The notes beneath the pieces were generated by a model. The model made no database searches and was not told the origin of the DNA. It saw only the letters and a program-made list of their open reading frames with translations. Positions 52,165-60,850 of a stretch of DNA of 64,000 nt are shown here, in pieces (positions within the stretch are counted from its first letter, which is position 1; every line of letters starts with the position of its first letter). A program made the position numbers and the translations under genes. The DNA is taken from positions 1 to 64,000 of the forward strand of contig JAVBMJ010000041.1 in the NCBI GenBank assembly GCA_031552535.1. The letters run 5' to 3'. The stretch is from JAVBMJ01 sp031552535 (GTDB lineage: Bacteria > Bacteroidota > Bacteroidia > Bacteroidales > Rikenellaceae).

Positions 52165-54321
52165 TTATTCGTCCTTGTCGGTGTCGGCGTATGCCTTCAA
52201 AAGCTTGTCCTGTACGTCGGCCGGAACCTGCTCATAGGAGGCGAACTTCATGGTATAGGTAGCACGTCCGTTGGTAAGTGAACTCAGCGTCGTTGAATAA
52301 CGGTACATTTCCGCCAGAGGTACGCGGGCGACCAGGCGGTCGAACCCTTTTTCCGAAGTCATACCCTCGATCATGGCGCGGCGGTTCTGCAAATCGCTCA
52401 TCACATCACCCATCCTGTCCGACGGCACCAACACCTCGACAGTGTAGATAGGCTCCATGATCTTGGGACCCGCTTTGCGGAATGCTTCCTTGAACGCGTT
52501 ACGTCCCGCCAGTTTGAACGAGATTTCGTTCGAATCCACCGGGTGCATCTTGCCGTCGTAGACCACCACGCGGATGTCGCGGGCATAGGAACCCGTAAGA
52601 GGGCCTTCGTCCATCTTCTCCATGATACCCTTCAGGATCGCGGGCATGAAACGCGCGTCGATAGAGCCGCCAACAATTGAACTGTAATACTCCAATACGC
52701 CGCCCCATTCGAGGTTGTAGACCTCCTTATTTTTAACGCTCACCGGAATCTCCTTGCCGTCGATTTTATACTTGCCCGGCTCGGGCATTCCTTCGTAGTA
52801 GGGCTCTATCAACAGGTGAACCTCGCCGAACTGTCCCGCACCGCCCGACTGCTTTTTATGGCGGTAGTCGGCGGCGGCGATCTTGGTTATCGTCTCGCGG
52901 TAAGGTATCTTGGGAGCGAAAAATTCGACGTCGATCTTGTTATTGTTGGCCAACTGCCACTTCAGGATATTTAGATGATGTTCGCCTTGTCCCTGTATTA
53001 TGATCTGTTTCAGTTCTTTGGAATACTCCACAAGGATTGACGGGTCTTCGAACCTGGCGCGGTTGAGCAATTCTCCCAGTTTCTCGTCGTCGGCAGCTTT
53101 GACAGCCTTTATGGCTGCACGGTAACGCGGTTCGGGGAATGTGATGGGCGCCAGTGTGATGGGTGCAGACGGAGCGGCAAGCGTGTCGTTGGTCTTGGTG
53201 CCCTTGAGTTTCACTGTGCAACCTATGTCGCCGGCATTCATTTCGGTGACTTTGTTACGGATCTTTCCGGCGACAGAGAATATCTGTGAAATTTTTTCGC
53301 GGTTTCCAGTACGTGTATTTACAAGTTCCATCCCTTCGGTGAGTTTACCGCGGATAACCCTGAAATAGCTGATCTCACCCAGGTGCTGCTCGACAGTGCT
53401 CTTGAAAACGAACAATGCAGCCGGCGCATCGGTAAGCGGCTCGATCTCCTCACCCTCGACAGTCTTGAAGTTAGGCGCCTTGATCGGCCCCGGAGCGACG
53501 TTGATTATGAACTCCATCAATCGTTTAGTGCCTATGTCTTTTTTACCCGAGGCACAGAATACCGGCATCAGGTCGCGTTTGGCCAGACCGAGCTTGAGTC
53601 CGGAACGCATCTCGTCCTGAGTGAGACCGCCCTTCTCGAAATAGAGTTCCATCAGCGCCTCGTCGTTCTCGGCCGCCGCTTCCACCAATATATTATGAAG
53701 TTCTGTGGCGTGCTCCATCTCCGAGGCCGGAATATCGAACTCTTCCCTCAGGCCGGTGTCGCCCTTGAACTTATACATCTTCATCATCAGCACATCGATG
53801 AATGCGTCGAATCCCACCCCCGGGTTAACGGGATACTGTACTATTACCGGTCTGACCTGCGATGCATTCTGGATCGATTCCAGGGTCGACTCCCAGTTGG
53901 CTTTTTCGGCGTCCAACTGGTTGATAAGGGCGATCACGGGCTTCTCCTGTTTGCGGGCGTAACGCGCCTGTATTTCGGTTCCCACCTCGAATCCGTTCTG
54001 GGCGTTGATAACCATCACGCCGACATCGGCCACCTTAAAGGCCGAAAAAAGGCTGCCGCAGAAATCATCCGATCCGGGAGTGTCGATGATGTTGAGTTTG
54101 CATCCCATAAATTCGGTAAAAAGGATCGTCGAAAAGATCGAACGCTTGTAGATGTGTTCGAGTTCCGTGTTGTCCGAAAGCGTGTTGTCGCTCTCTACAC
54201 TACCCCTGCGGTCTATCACCTTGCCCTCAAAGGCCATAGCTTCGGCAAGGGTAGTTTTCCCCGAGCCGGGCGCACCGATAAGAACTATGTTCTTAATCTC
54301 GTTGGTCGGATATGTCTTCAT
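52165..54321 (-). CDS. Elongation factor G-like protein (EF-G2)
   Basis: A 718-residue EF-G paralogue of the Bacteroidetes EF-G2 type. The P-loop GAPGSGKTT is at 16-24. The G3 motif is DTPGS (80-84), with Ser in place of the His that activates water in DTPGH factors. G4 is NQLD (134-137) rather than NKMD. The later EF-G domains II to V are present (for example GQGEHHLNIL, PKIPYRETI and a C-terminal ferredoxin-like domain). Related EF-G2 proteins in Bacteroides move tRNA on ribosomes with little or no GTP hydrolysis and help growth under carbon limitation. Canonical fusA should be elsewhere in the genome. Confidence 0.88.
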   Translation of the reverse strand: MKTYPTNEIKNIVLIGAPGSGKTTLAEAMAFEGKVIDRRGSVESDNTLSDNTELEHIYKRSIFSTILFTEFMGCKLNIIDTPGSDDFCGSLFSAFKVADVGVMVINAQNGFEVGTEIQARYARKQEKPVIALINQLDAEKANWESTLESIQNASQVRPVIVQYPVNPGVGFDAFIDVLMMKMYKFKGDTGLREEFDIPASEMEHATELHNILVEAAAENDEALMELYFEKGGLTQDEMRSGLKLGLAKRDLMPVFCASGKKDIGTKRLMEFIINVAPGPIKAPNFKTVEGEEIEPLTDAPAALFVFKSTVEQHLGEISYFRVIRGKLTEGMELVNTRTGNREKISQIFSVAGKIRNKVTEMNAGDIGCTVKLKGTKTNDTLAAPSAPITLAPITFPEPRYRAAIKAVKAADDEKLGELLNRARFEDPSILVEYSKELKQIIIQGQGEHHLNILKWQLANNNKIDVEFFAPKIPYRETITKIAAADYRHKKQSGGAGQFGEVHLLIEPYYEGMPEPGKYKIDGKEIPVSVKNKEVYNLEWGGVLEYYSSIVGGSIDARFMPAILKGIMEKMDEGPLTGSYARDIRVVVYDGKMHPVDSNEISFKLAGRNAFKEAFRKAGPKIMEPIYTVEVLVPSDRMGDVMSDLQNRRAMIEGMTSEKGFDRLVARVPLAEMYRYSTTLSSLTNGRATYTMKFASYEQVPADVQDKLLKAYADTDKDE

Positions 54322-54443
54322 AGGTTAACAAAAACTGGATTAGGTTAATATTAATTTAGGTTTTTTATCGTTTGGTTTATGGTTTTGTTTTCGAACCCTA
54401 AATATATTAATTTTTTACATAACAAACCCTATTAGGGTGAAAC

Positions 54444-54475
54444 TTTTATTTTTTTCTGGTATTTTATTAATTTTG
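54444..54475 (+). promoter_or_regulatory. Promoter box directly ahead of the S41 protease start
   Basis: TTTT at 54444-54447, a 20-base spacer and TAATTTTG at 54468-54475 fit the -33/-7 pattern. The first ATG is at 54481, where transcription itself would be expected to begin. Either the mRNA is leaderless or the ATG at 54490 is used. Confidence 0.5.
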
Positions 54476-54480
54476 CAGCC

Positions 54481-55929
54481 ATGAGATGGATGGTGATAAA
54501 AAGTTCACGTGTGTTGTTGTCGGTGGCGGTGATTGCCACGGTCGTCATGGCCGGAGGATGCAAAAAGGATGATTCGCTGATTGTCGATGCGGAAAGCGTA
54601 AATCAGTGGGTGTATACGACCTTGGAAAACAGTTATCTGTGGGGCTACTCGATGCCCCGGTTCGCGTCGACCGATACGGCGTTGGATCCCGGTAAATATT
54701 TCGATTCCCAGTTGCGTTACCGCACAACATCGGGAAGTATCGCGAACGATGTTTATGGCGACCGTTTTTCGAAGGTGGTACAGCGTAGCACAGCCTCTTC
54801 CGCCATGTCGGCCAGGTTTCGTTTCCGGGAGGAGGAATATGCGTCGACCGACAGGGAGAGCGGCTTCGGATTTGAGTACAGGATATTTCTGATCAACTCT
54901 TCGGATGTAGTTTATGCCCAGATAATATATGTCCATCCCGGGTCCCCGGCCGATAAGGCCGGCCTGAAACGTGGCGACACATTCAATGCTATCGGCACGG
55001 AGGCGATGCCGATTAGCCGTAGCCGCTACAGCGAATTGATGCTGCAAAACGAAGTGACGTTGTCGATGTCGTCGGGAGATGCCGGAAGCATCACGCTCAC
55101 CCGCGCCGAATACGACGATGATCCGGTGCTGTTCGACAGCGTATTCGAGCTTTCGACCAGGACGGGATATCTGGTCTATAACCATTTTACCAATGGTTCG
55201 ACCGGGCAATACAGTTCCAAACTTTCACGGGTTTTCGCGCGTTTCAAACAGCGCGGTGTGCGCTATCTGATCCTCGACCTGCGTTATAACGGCGGTGGCG
55301 AGTTGACTGCGGCCCGGCGTCTGGCGAGTTTCATAGTAGGCGACCAGCGTCTGGGAGGCAACATGCTTTATAAGGAAGATCGCAGCAGTTATAATAATCC
55401 GCAGGCTTTTGCCGCGGAGAAATTCATGAATCCGTCCGATATCGGAGGTAATAATATAGGCGCGGAGAAGGTATTCGTACTCACGTCGTCCAATACGGCT
55501 TCGGCCAGCGAGTTGATTATTCATGCCCTTCGGCCGTTTTACGGGGCTAACCTTGTACATGTCGGCGAGCGTACACTGGGGAAGAATCTCGGTGGTTCTA
55601 CGATAACTAATAAGCGGTATTTGTGGGAAATACATCCTATGACCATCAGGATCCACAATATAAACAAGGTGTCGGGCTATGAAAACGGGTTGGTGCCCGA
55701 TGTGAAGGCTACCGAATTGGGTTCAGGAGGTTTTATAGGGGATTTCGGCGATGCCAGGCATGAGTTGTTGCTCAATGCGGCTATCTCGATGATAGACCCC
55801 TCGATAAATAAAGCCAAAGGTTACCCGACGGCGGTAAAGGGAATGGCGCAGGGAGTGTCGCCGCAGGCGTCAGGGAACGTTGTGCCTGAACTGTCGGTGT
55901 GGCGTGAAGAGTTGGTTGCCGACAGGTGA
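54481..55929 (+). CDS. S41 family serine peptidase lipoprotein (PDZ and C-terminal processing protease-like)
   Basis: A 482-residue lipoprotein protease. The signal ends in VVMAGGC and the mature protein starts at Cys27. A PDZ-like region (about 135-195, with GSPADKAGLKRGDTF) precedes the S41 domain (about 220-420). The catalytic segment NTASASE is at 338-344, in the family's NxxxSASE style. It should cut proteins or peptidoglycan-linked peptides at the cell envelope. An alternative ATG at 54490 is possible because the promoter box abuts the first ATG. The gene stands alone. Confidence 0.88.
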   Translation: MRWMVIKSSRVLLSVAVIATVVMAGGCKKDDSLIVDAESVNQWVYTTLENSYLWGYSMPRFASTDTALDPGKYFDSQLRYRTTSGSIANDVYGDRFSKVVQRSTASSAMSARFRFREEEYASTDRESGFGFEYRIFLINSSDVVYAQIIYVHPGSPADKAGLKRGDTFNAIGTEAMPISRSRYSELMLQNEVTLSMSSGDAGSITLTRAEYDDDPVLFDSVFELSTRTGYLVYNHFTNGSTGQYSSKLSRVFARFKQRGVRYLILDLRYNGGGELTAARRLASFIVGDQRLGGNMLYKEDRSSYNNPQAFAAEKFMNPSDIGGNNIGAEKVFVLTSSNTASASELIIHALRPFYGANLVHVGERTLGKNLGGSTITNKRYLWEIHPMTIRIHNINKVSGYENGLVPDVKATELGSGGFIGDFGDARHELLLNAAISMIDPSINKAKGYPTAVKGMAQGVSPQASGNVVPELSVWREELVADR

Positions 55930-56179
55930 TGCCGTTTTGCCGGCTGCCGGCGGCTCTGGAGAGCATGCCGGGCAGGCGCAATGTTCGGATTTATACGGGA
56001 GCGGGCTTGAGCGTTCCCGTTTTTCATGGCATTTTGATCATGTATAAATCACCCTCTAAGCGTAGATTATGCGCCGGGACTTCGTGGATAAAGTATTATT
56101 ATGTATATTTGCTACCGAACCTTCAAAGATGTGTCGTTATCCGGAGGTAACTGCTAACGTTCCCGTGAGGGAAAGATAA

Positions 56180-58480
56180 ATGAAGAATATGATCCGTAAA
56201 TCTTTTTTCCCGGCCTTGCTGTGCGTAATGCTTATGGCCGTGTCGTGCTGTGAGCGCAGCGCCGAACCCGCAGAAGTGTCGCTTATCCCGCAACCCTCAG
56301 AGATAGGGATGGGCAAGGGTGTTTTCCACGTCAGGAAGGATATGAAAGTGGTGTGCCGCGACGAGCGGTTGATGCCTGCGGCACAGTATCTGGCCGAAGC
56401 GCTCGGCGGACTTGTCGACGACGATATAGCTGTGTCGGGGAATGGAAAGATAGTATTTGAGATAGATACCGCCCTGACGGACGGAGGCTATGTCCTGGAC
56501 GTATCCAAACGGCGCATTACGATGGCGGCCTCGGGCGCGGAGGGCATTGTCTCGGCGATAGCCACCCTGAGACAGTTGCTGCCTGCGTATGCGGGAATGG
56601 ATGGGGTGAAGAAGGAATTGGTGATACCGGTCATGCGGATAAAGGATGCGCCGCGCTTCGAGTGGCGCGGGCTCATGCTCGATGCGGCACGCCACTTCTG
56701 GACCAAGGAAGAGATCAAGAAGATACTCGACCTGATGGCTCAGTACAAACTCAATAAATTCCACTGGCACCTCACCGACGACCAGGGGTGGCGCATAGAG
56801 ATAAAGGCGTATCCGGAGTTGACGGAAAAGGCGGCGTGGCGCAAGTTCAACGACCACGACAGGCTTTGCATGTCGCTCGAAAAGACGCTGGACAATCCCG
56901 ATTTCGGGTTGCCGGCCGACAGGATGAAAATAGTAGGCGGCGACACTCTGTATGGCGGCTACTATTCTCAGGACGATATCCGTGAGGTAGTCTCTTATGC
57001 GGCGCGGCGCGGTATCGACGTGCTGCCCGAGATAGATATGCCGGGGCACTTCAACGGCACCATCGAGCAATTCCCGTGGTTGTCGTGCGACGGCCAGGCG
57101 CAGAAAGGCACATGGTTCTGGTATCCGATATGCCCGGGAAAAGATACTACGCTGGAGTTCTGCAAGAATGTCTATAAGGAGGTCTTCGAGTTGTTCCCGT
57201 ACGAGTACGTCCACCTGGGAGCCGACGAGGTCGTGAAGACCAAGTGGGCGAAATGTCCCGATTGCCGGCGGAGAATAAAGGATAAGGGATTGAAGTCGGT
57301 CGAGGAGTTGCAGTCGTGGTTTGTGCACGAGATGGAGGCTTTCTTCAACGCCAATGGCAAAAAAATGGTGGGTTGGGACGAGATACAGGAGGGCGGTCTT
57401 TCGAAGACGGCTACCGTGATGTGGTGGAGGACGTGGGCCCCTGGAACGTTGGCGCATTCGACCTCGCACGGCAACAAGGTGATAGCCTGCCCCACGGAGT
57501 GGTTATACCTGGATTACGACCAGACGCGCGGTTCGGTGGATAAGCTATACGAATTCGACCCGGTGGCCGATTCGCTCACCGATGCGCAGAAGCAACTGGT
57601 CGTAGGGATGCAGGGAAACCTCTGGGCTGAGAGAATTCCTTCGATCCGGATCGTGGAGTACAGGTATTTTCCGCGATTGATGGTTCTCAGTGAGATAGCC
57701 TGGGTCGCCGCGGACCGTAAGGATGCAGCGGGTTTCAAGAAGCGCCTCAACGACCATTTCGCGCGGCTCGACACAATGAAGGTCAACTACAGGATCCCGG
57801 ATATGTATGGCCTTTGCAACCGGAACGTATTTATAGATACCGCGATAGTGGAGATAGCCTGTCCGTTGCCCTCGATAGCGATCCGGTATACCGACGACGG
57901 GACCGATCCTACGCTCAATTCGGCGCTTTACACCGCACCCTTTTCGGTGTGGGAAGACAGGGTGATTAAATTCAGGCAGTTCCGTCCCGATGGCTCGGCC
58001 GGCGACCCGCAGCAATACGCTTTCCGCAAAACCGTGTATCGCGATGCCGAGACGCCGCGCGGCGAGTTGAAGCCGGGCTTGGCGGTCGTGTGGCACGACT
58101 TTGTGAAGGATTCCTGCCGCCTTATCGACAAAGGCCGGGTTTTGGGCCGCTTCGTTACTGGAAATGTTTCGATCCCTAAGGGTGTCACAGGCAATGTAGG
58201 GCTGATATTCAGGGGCTATATCGATATTCCGCAGGACGGCATATATTCGTTCGTCCTCAACAGCGACGACGGTAGCGTGTTGTGGATCGGCACGGAATTG
58301 GTGATCGACAACGACGGCTGGCATTCGGCACTGGAAAAGAGCGGCCAGGCGGCTCTGCGCAAGGGACTGCACCCGATTGAGGTGCGCTATTTCGACCCCA
58401 ACAGCGGCGTTTTGCAGTTCGGATTGCTCGCTCCCGATGGATCTATCACGATATTGGGTCCGGAGTGGTTTAAGCATTGA
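56180..58480 (+). CDS. Beta-N-acetylhexosaminidase, GH20, with PA14-like C-terminus
   Basis: A 766-residue exported GH20 enzyme that removes terminal beta-GlcNAc or beta-GalNAc from glycans. A lipoprotein signal (MLMAVSCC) is followed by a GH20b domain (about 35-155). The GH20 barrel has the catalytic pair Asp349-Glu350 (HLGADEV) and the HWHLTDDQGWRIEIK block. A chitobiase-type domain (about 560-620, the TDDGTDPTLNS motif) follows, and then a PA14-like domain at the end (about 640-760, YIDIPQDGIYSFVLNSDDG). It heads a run of four glycosidase genes. Confidence 0.93.
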   Translation: MKNMIRKSFFPALLCVMLMAVSCCERSAEPAEVSLIPQPSEIGMGKGVFHVRKDMKVVCRDERLMPAAQYLAEALGGLVDDDIAVSGNGKIVFEIDTALTDGGYVLDVSKRRITMAASGAEGIVSAIATLRQLLPAYAGMDGVKKELVIPVMRIKDAPRFEWRGLMLDAARHFWTKEEIKKILDLMAQYKLNKFHWHLTDDQGWRIEIKAYPELTEKAAWRKFNDHDRLCMSLEKTLDNPDFGLPADRMKIVGGDTLYGGYYSQDDIREVVSYAARRGIDVLPEIDMPGHFNGTIEQFPWLSCDGQAQKGTWFWYPICPGKDTTLEFCKNVYKEVFELFPYEYVHLGADEVVKTKWAKCPDCRRRIKDKGLKSVEELQSWFVHEMEAFFNANGKKMVGWDEIQEGGLSKTATVMWWRTWAPGTLAHSTSHGNKVIACPTEWLYLDYDQTRGSVDKLYEFDPVADSLTDAQKQLVVGMQGNLWAERIPSIRIVEYRYFPRLMVLSEIAWVAADRKDAAGFKKRLNDHFARLDTMKVNYRIPDMYGLCNRNVFIDTAIVEIACPLPSIAIRYTDDGTDPTLNSALYTAPFSVWEDRVIKFRQFRPDGSAGDPQQYAFRKTVYRDAETPRGELKPGLAVVWHDFVKDSCRLIDKGRVLGRFVTGNVSIPKGVTGNVGLIFRGYIDIPQDGIYSFVLNSDDGSVLWIGTELVIDNDGWHSALEKSGQAALRKGLHPIEVRYFDPNSGVLQFGLLAPDGSITILGPEWFKH

Positions 58481-58535
58481 CCCCTGAGATTTTTATAAAG
58501 AAAGCCCAAGTATCCCGGCAGCCTGCCTCGTGCTT

Positions 58536-60728
58536 ATGAGAACCGGATCCTTTCTGTTGCCTGCGTTGTGTTTATGCGCGGTTGCCTCCATGGCGGGGCA
58601 ACCCGGCGCATGGGATATCCGTAACGATGGCAGAACTATTGCGGCAGATTGGCTGGTGGAGCCTGTGGCGGAGAGAGCGGGTGTCTATACCGGCGAAGGC
58701 GGGACAGAGTTGGTGCTGTATAACGGTCTGGTAAAGCGGACATTCCGCATCGAACCCGACGCTGCATGCATCGAATACCGGAATATGACCGACGGGCGGC
58801 AGGTGATCCGGGCCGTGAAACCCGAAGCGCGTGTAACCATTGACGGACAGGAATACAACGTCGGAGGACTCTACGGTCAGAAGCAGAACGCATATATGCT
58901 CAGGCAATGGCCCGGAGAGATGGAGCGTGGACGGGAAGGGTTCCATTTCGTGTCGTACGTCTCGGGTCCCGCCATACCGCATATCGACTGGCGTCCGGGG
59001 CGGTGGTGGTTGCCCGGGGAGTGTGGACAGGCTGCGGGCGTGAGGCTGTCGTTGCGCTTCGCGTCGCAGGAGTTGGAAGACGTGGATGTTTACGTACATT
59101 ACGAAATATACGACGCTTTGCCGCTGATGTGCAAGTGGGTGTCGGTGGAAAACCGTTCGGGGGCGCCGCTGAAGATAGGCCGGGTAGTGAACGAAATACT
59201 GGCGGTGGCGGAGGAGCAGAGCGCCGTGTTTGGACGGACGGAGGATATGGCGCGGCCATCACATATTTATGTGGAGACCGACTATGCCTTCAATAACGCG
59301 ATGTGCTACGAGCTGAGCGACCAGACCGCGCATTGGATCGCCGACAGCACATACACCTCACAGGTGAACTATGATTTGCGGACTCCGTGTCTGCTGGAGG
59401 TTTACCCTGAGCAAGCTCCGGGGATCACGCTCGCCCGTGGCGGGGTGTTCAAATCGGTGAGGACATACGAATTGCTGCACGACAGCTACGACCGCGACCG
59501 GCGGGGACTGGCCGTGCGGCGGATGTACCGCGCGATTGCCCCATGGACCGCGGGCAACCCGGTATTCATGCATCTTGTAAGCCGTACAGACAGGGAGGTT
59601 TATGAGGCTATAGACCAATGTGCCGCCACGGGCTACGAAGCGCTGATATTGAGTTTCGGGTCGCACCTTAAGATGGAAAACCCCTCGCCGGAGAATCATT
59701 CGAAATGGAAAGCCGTGGCCGGATATGCCCACTCGAAAGATATTCTGATCGGGGGTTACACCTTATTCAGTTCCCGTAGCATAGACGCTGAAACGGATGT
59801 GATAGATCTGCAGACTGGAAAGCCCGGCGGGGCATTCTTCGGTAACGCCCCGTGTTTTTGCAGCCGTTGGGGATTGGATTACCGCGACAATATAATCGCG
59901 TTTTTCAAAAATACGGGATTCGATATCCTTGAGATGGACGGTCCCTATCCGGGCGACCTTTGCGCTTCGACTTCCCATCCCGGCCACGAGGGGCTGGACG
60001 ACTCGCAATGGAGGCAGATGGAGGTGCAGAAAAGTCTGTTTCACTGGATGGCTGCCAATGGGGTCTACGTAAATACTCCCGACTGGTACTTCCTCGACGG
60101 CACCAATAAAACAGGCCTGGGCTACAGGGAGACCAACTTTGCATTGCCGCGCGCGGAACAGAAGATATTGAACCGGCAGAATATTTACGACGGCACGTGG
60201 GAAAAGACCCCTTCGATGGGATGGGGTTTCGTTCCCCTGACGCAATACCACGGCGGCGGGGCCGATGCCGTTTTGGAACCTTTGTCGGAACATCTCGATG
60301 ACTACCGCCGGTTGATGATGCAGTATTACGGAGCCGGTGTGCAGGCTTGCTTCCGGGGCCCGCGGCTATACGACACCGAAGAGACGCGCCGGACGGTGGC
60401 GGAGGTTGTCGAATGGTACAAAAAATACCGGCGCATACTCAATGCCGATATCATCCACCTGCGCCGCGCCGACGGACGCGACTGGGACGGCATAATGCAT
60501 GTCGATCCGGAGGGTGTGGAGAAGGGACTGATTATGCTTTATAATCCGTTGGAGGAGACGATCACGCGCACTATAAAGTTGCCGATGTATTACACCGGAC
60601 TCGATAAGTCGGCGCGCATAAGGGAACAGGAGGGACGTGTGGCGAAGTATGGGATAGGACGCGATTACACTGTGGATTTTACGTTTACGTTGGGCCCCGG
60701 CGGATATTCATGGTATGTGGTGGAGTAG
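58536..60728 (+). CDS. Clan GH-D-like glycoside hydrolase (GH36-like putative alpha-galactosidase)
   Basis: A 730-residue exported protein with a beta-rich N-terminal part (about 25-290), a barrel (about 330-580) and a C-terminal beta part. The FKNTGFDILEMDGPYPGDLC segment has an Asp where clan GH-D enzymes carry the nucleophile, and a later NTPDWYFLDGTNKTGLGYRE stretch could hold the acid. The signal peptide is MRTGSFLLPALCLCAVASMAG. I place it only at clan level; alpha-galactosidase or alpha-N-acetylgalactosaminidase is likely. A GTG at 58530 could start two codons earlier. The gene follows the GH20 gene by 55 bases. Confidence 0.6.
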   Translation: MRTGSFLLPALCLCAVASMAGQPGAWDIRNDGRTIAADWLVEPVAERAGVYTGEGGTELVLYNGLVKRTFRIEPDAACIEYRNMTDGRQVIRAVKPEARVTIDGQEYNVGGLYGQKQNAYMLRQWPGEMERGREGFHFVSYVSGPAIPHIDWRPGRWWLPGECGQAAGVRLSLRFASQELEDVDVYVHYEIYDALPLMCKWVSVENRSGAPLKIGRVVNEILAVAEEQSAVFGRTEDMARPSHIYVETDYAFNNAMCYELSDQTAHWIADSTYTSQVNYDLRTPCLLEVYPEQAPGITLARGGVFKSVRTYELLHDSYDRDRRGLAVRRMYRAIAPWTAGNPVFMHLVSRTDREVYEAIDQCAATGYEALILSFGSHLKMENPSPENHSKWKAVAGYAHSKDILIGGYTLFSSRSIDAETDVIDLQTGKPGGAFFGNAPCFCSRWGLDYRDNIIAFFKNTGFDILEMDGPYPGDLCASTSHPGHEGLDDSQWRQMEVQKSLFHWMAANGVYVNTPDWYFLDGTNKTGLGYRETNFALPRAEQKILNRQNIYDGTWEKTPSMGWGFVPLTQYHGGGADAVLEPLSEHLDDYRRLMMQYYGAGVQACFRGPRLYDTEETRRTVAEVVEWYKKYRRILNADIIHLRRADGRDWDGIMHVDPEGVEKGLIMLYNPLEETITRTIKLPMYYTGLDKSARIREQEGRVAKYGIGRDYTVDFTFTLGPGGYSWYVVE

Positions 60729-60850
60729 GCAGGTTGTTTACAGTGCAGCTACAACCGGCTTAAACAGAATATATTAAGTGGTTTATTAGAGTGGCGCCTT
60801 TGACGATTTAAATTATAATGGAAGGATTAAATCATATAAAACGATCAGAG

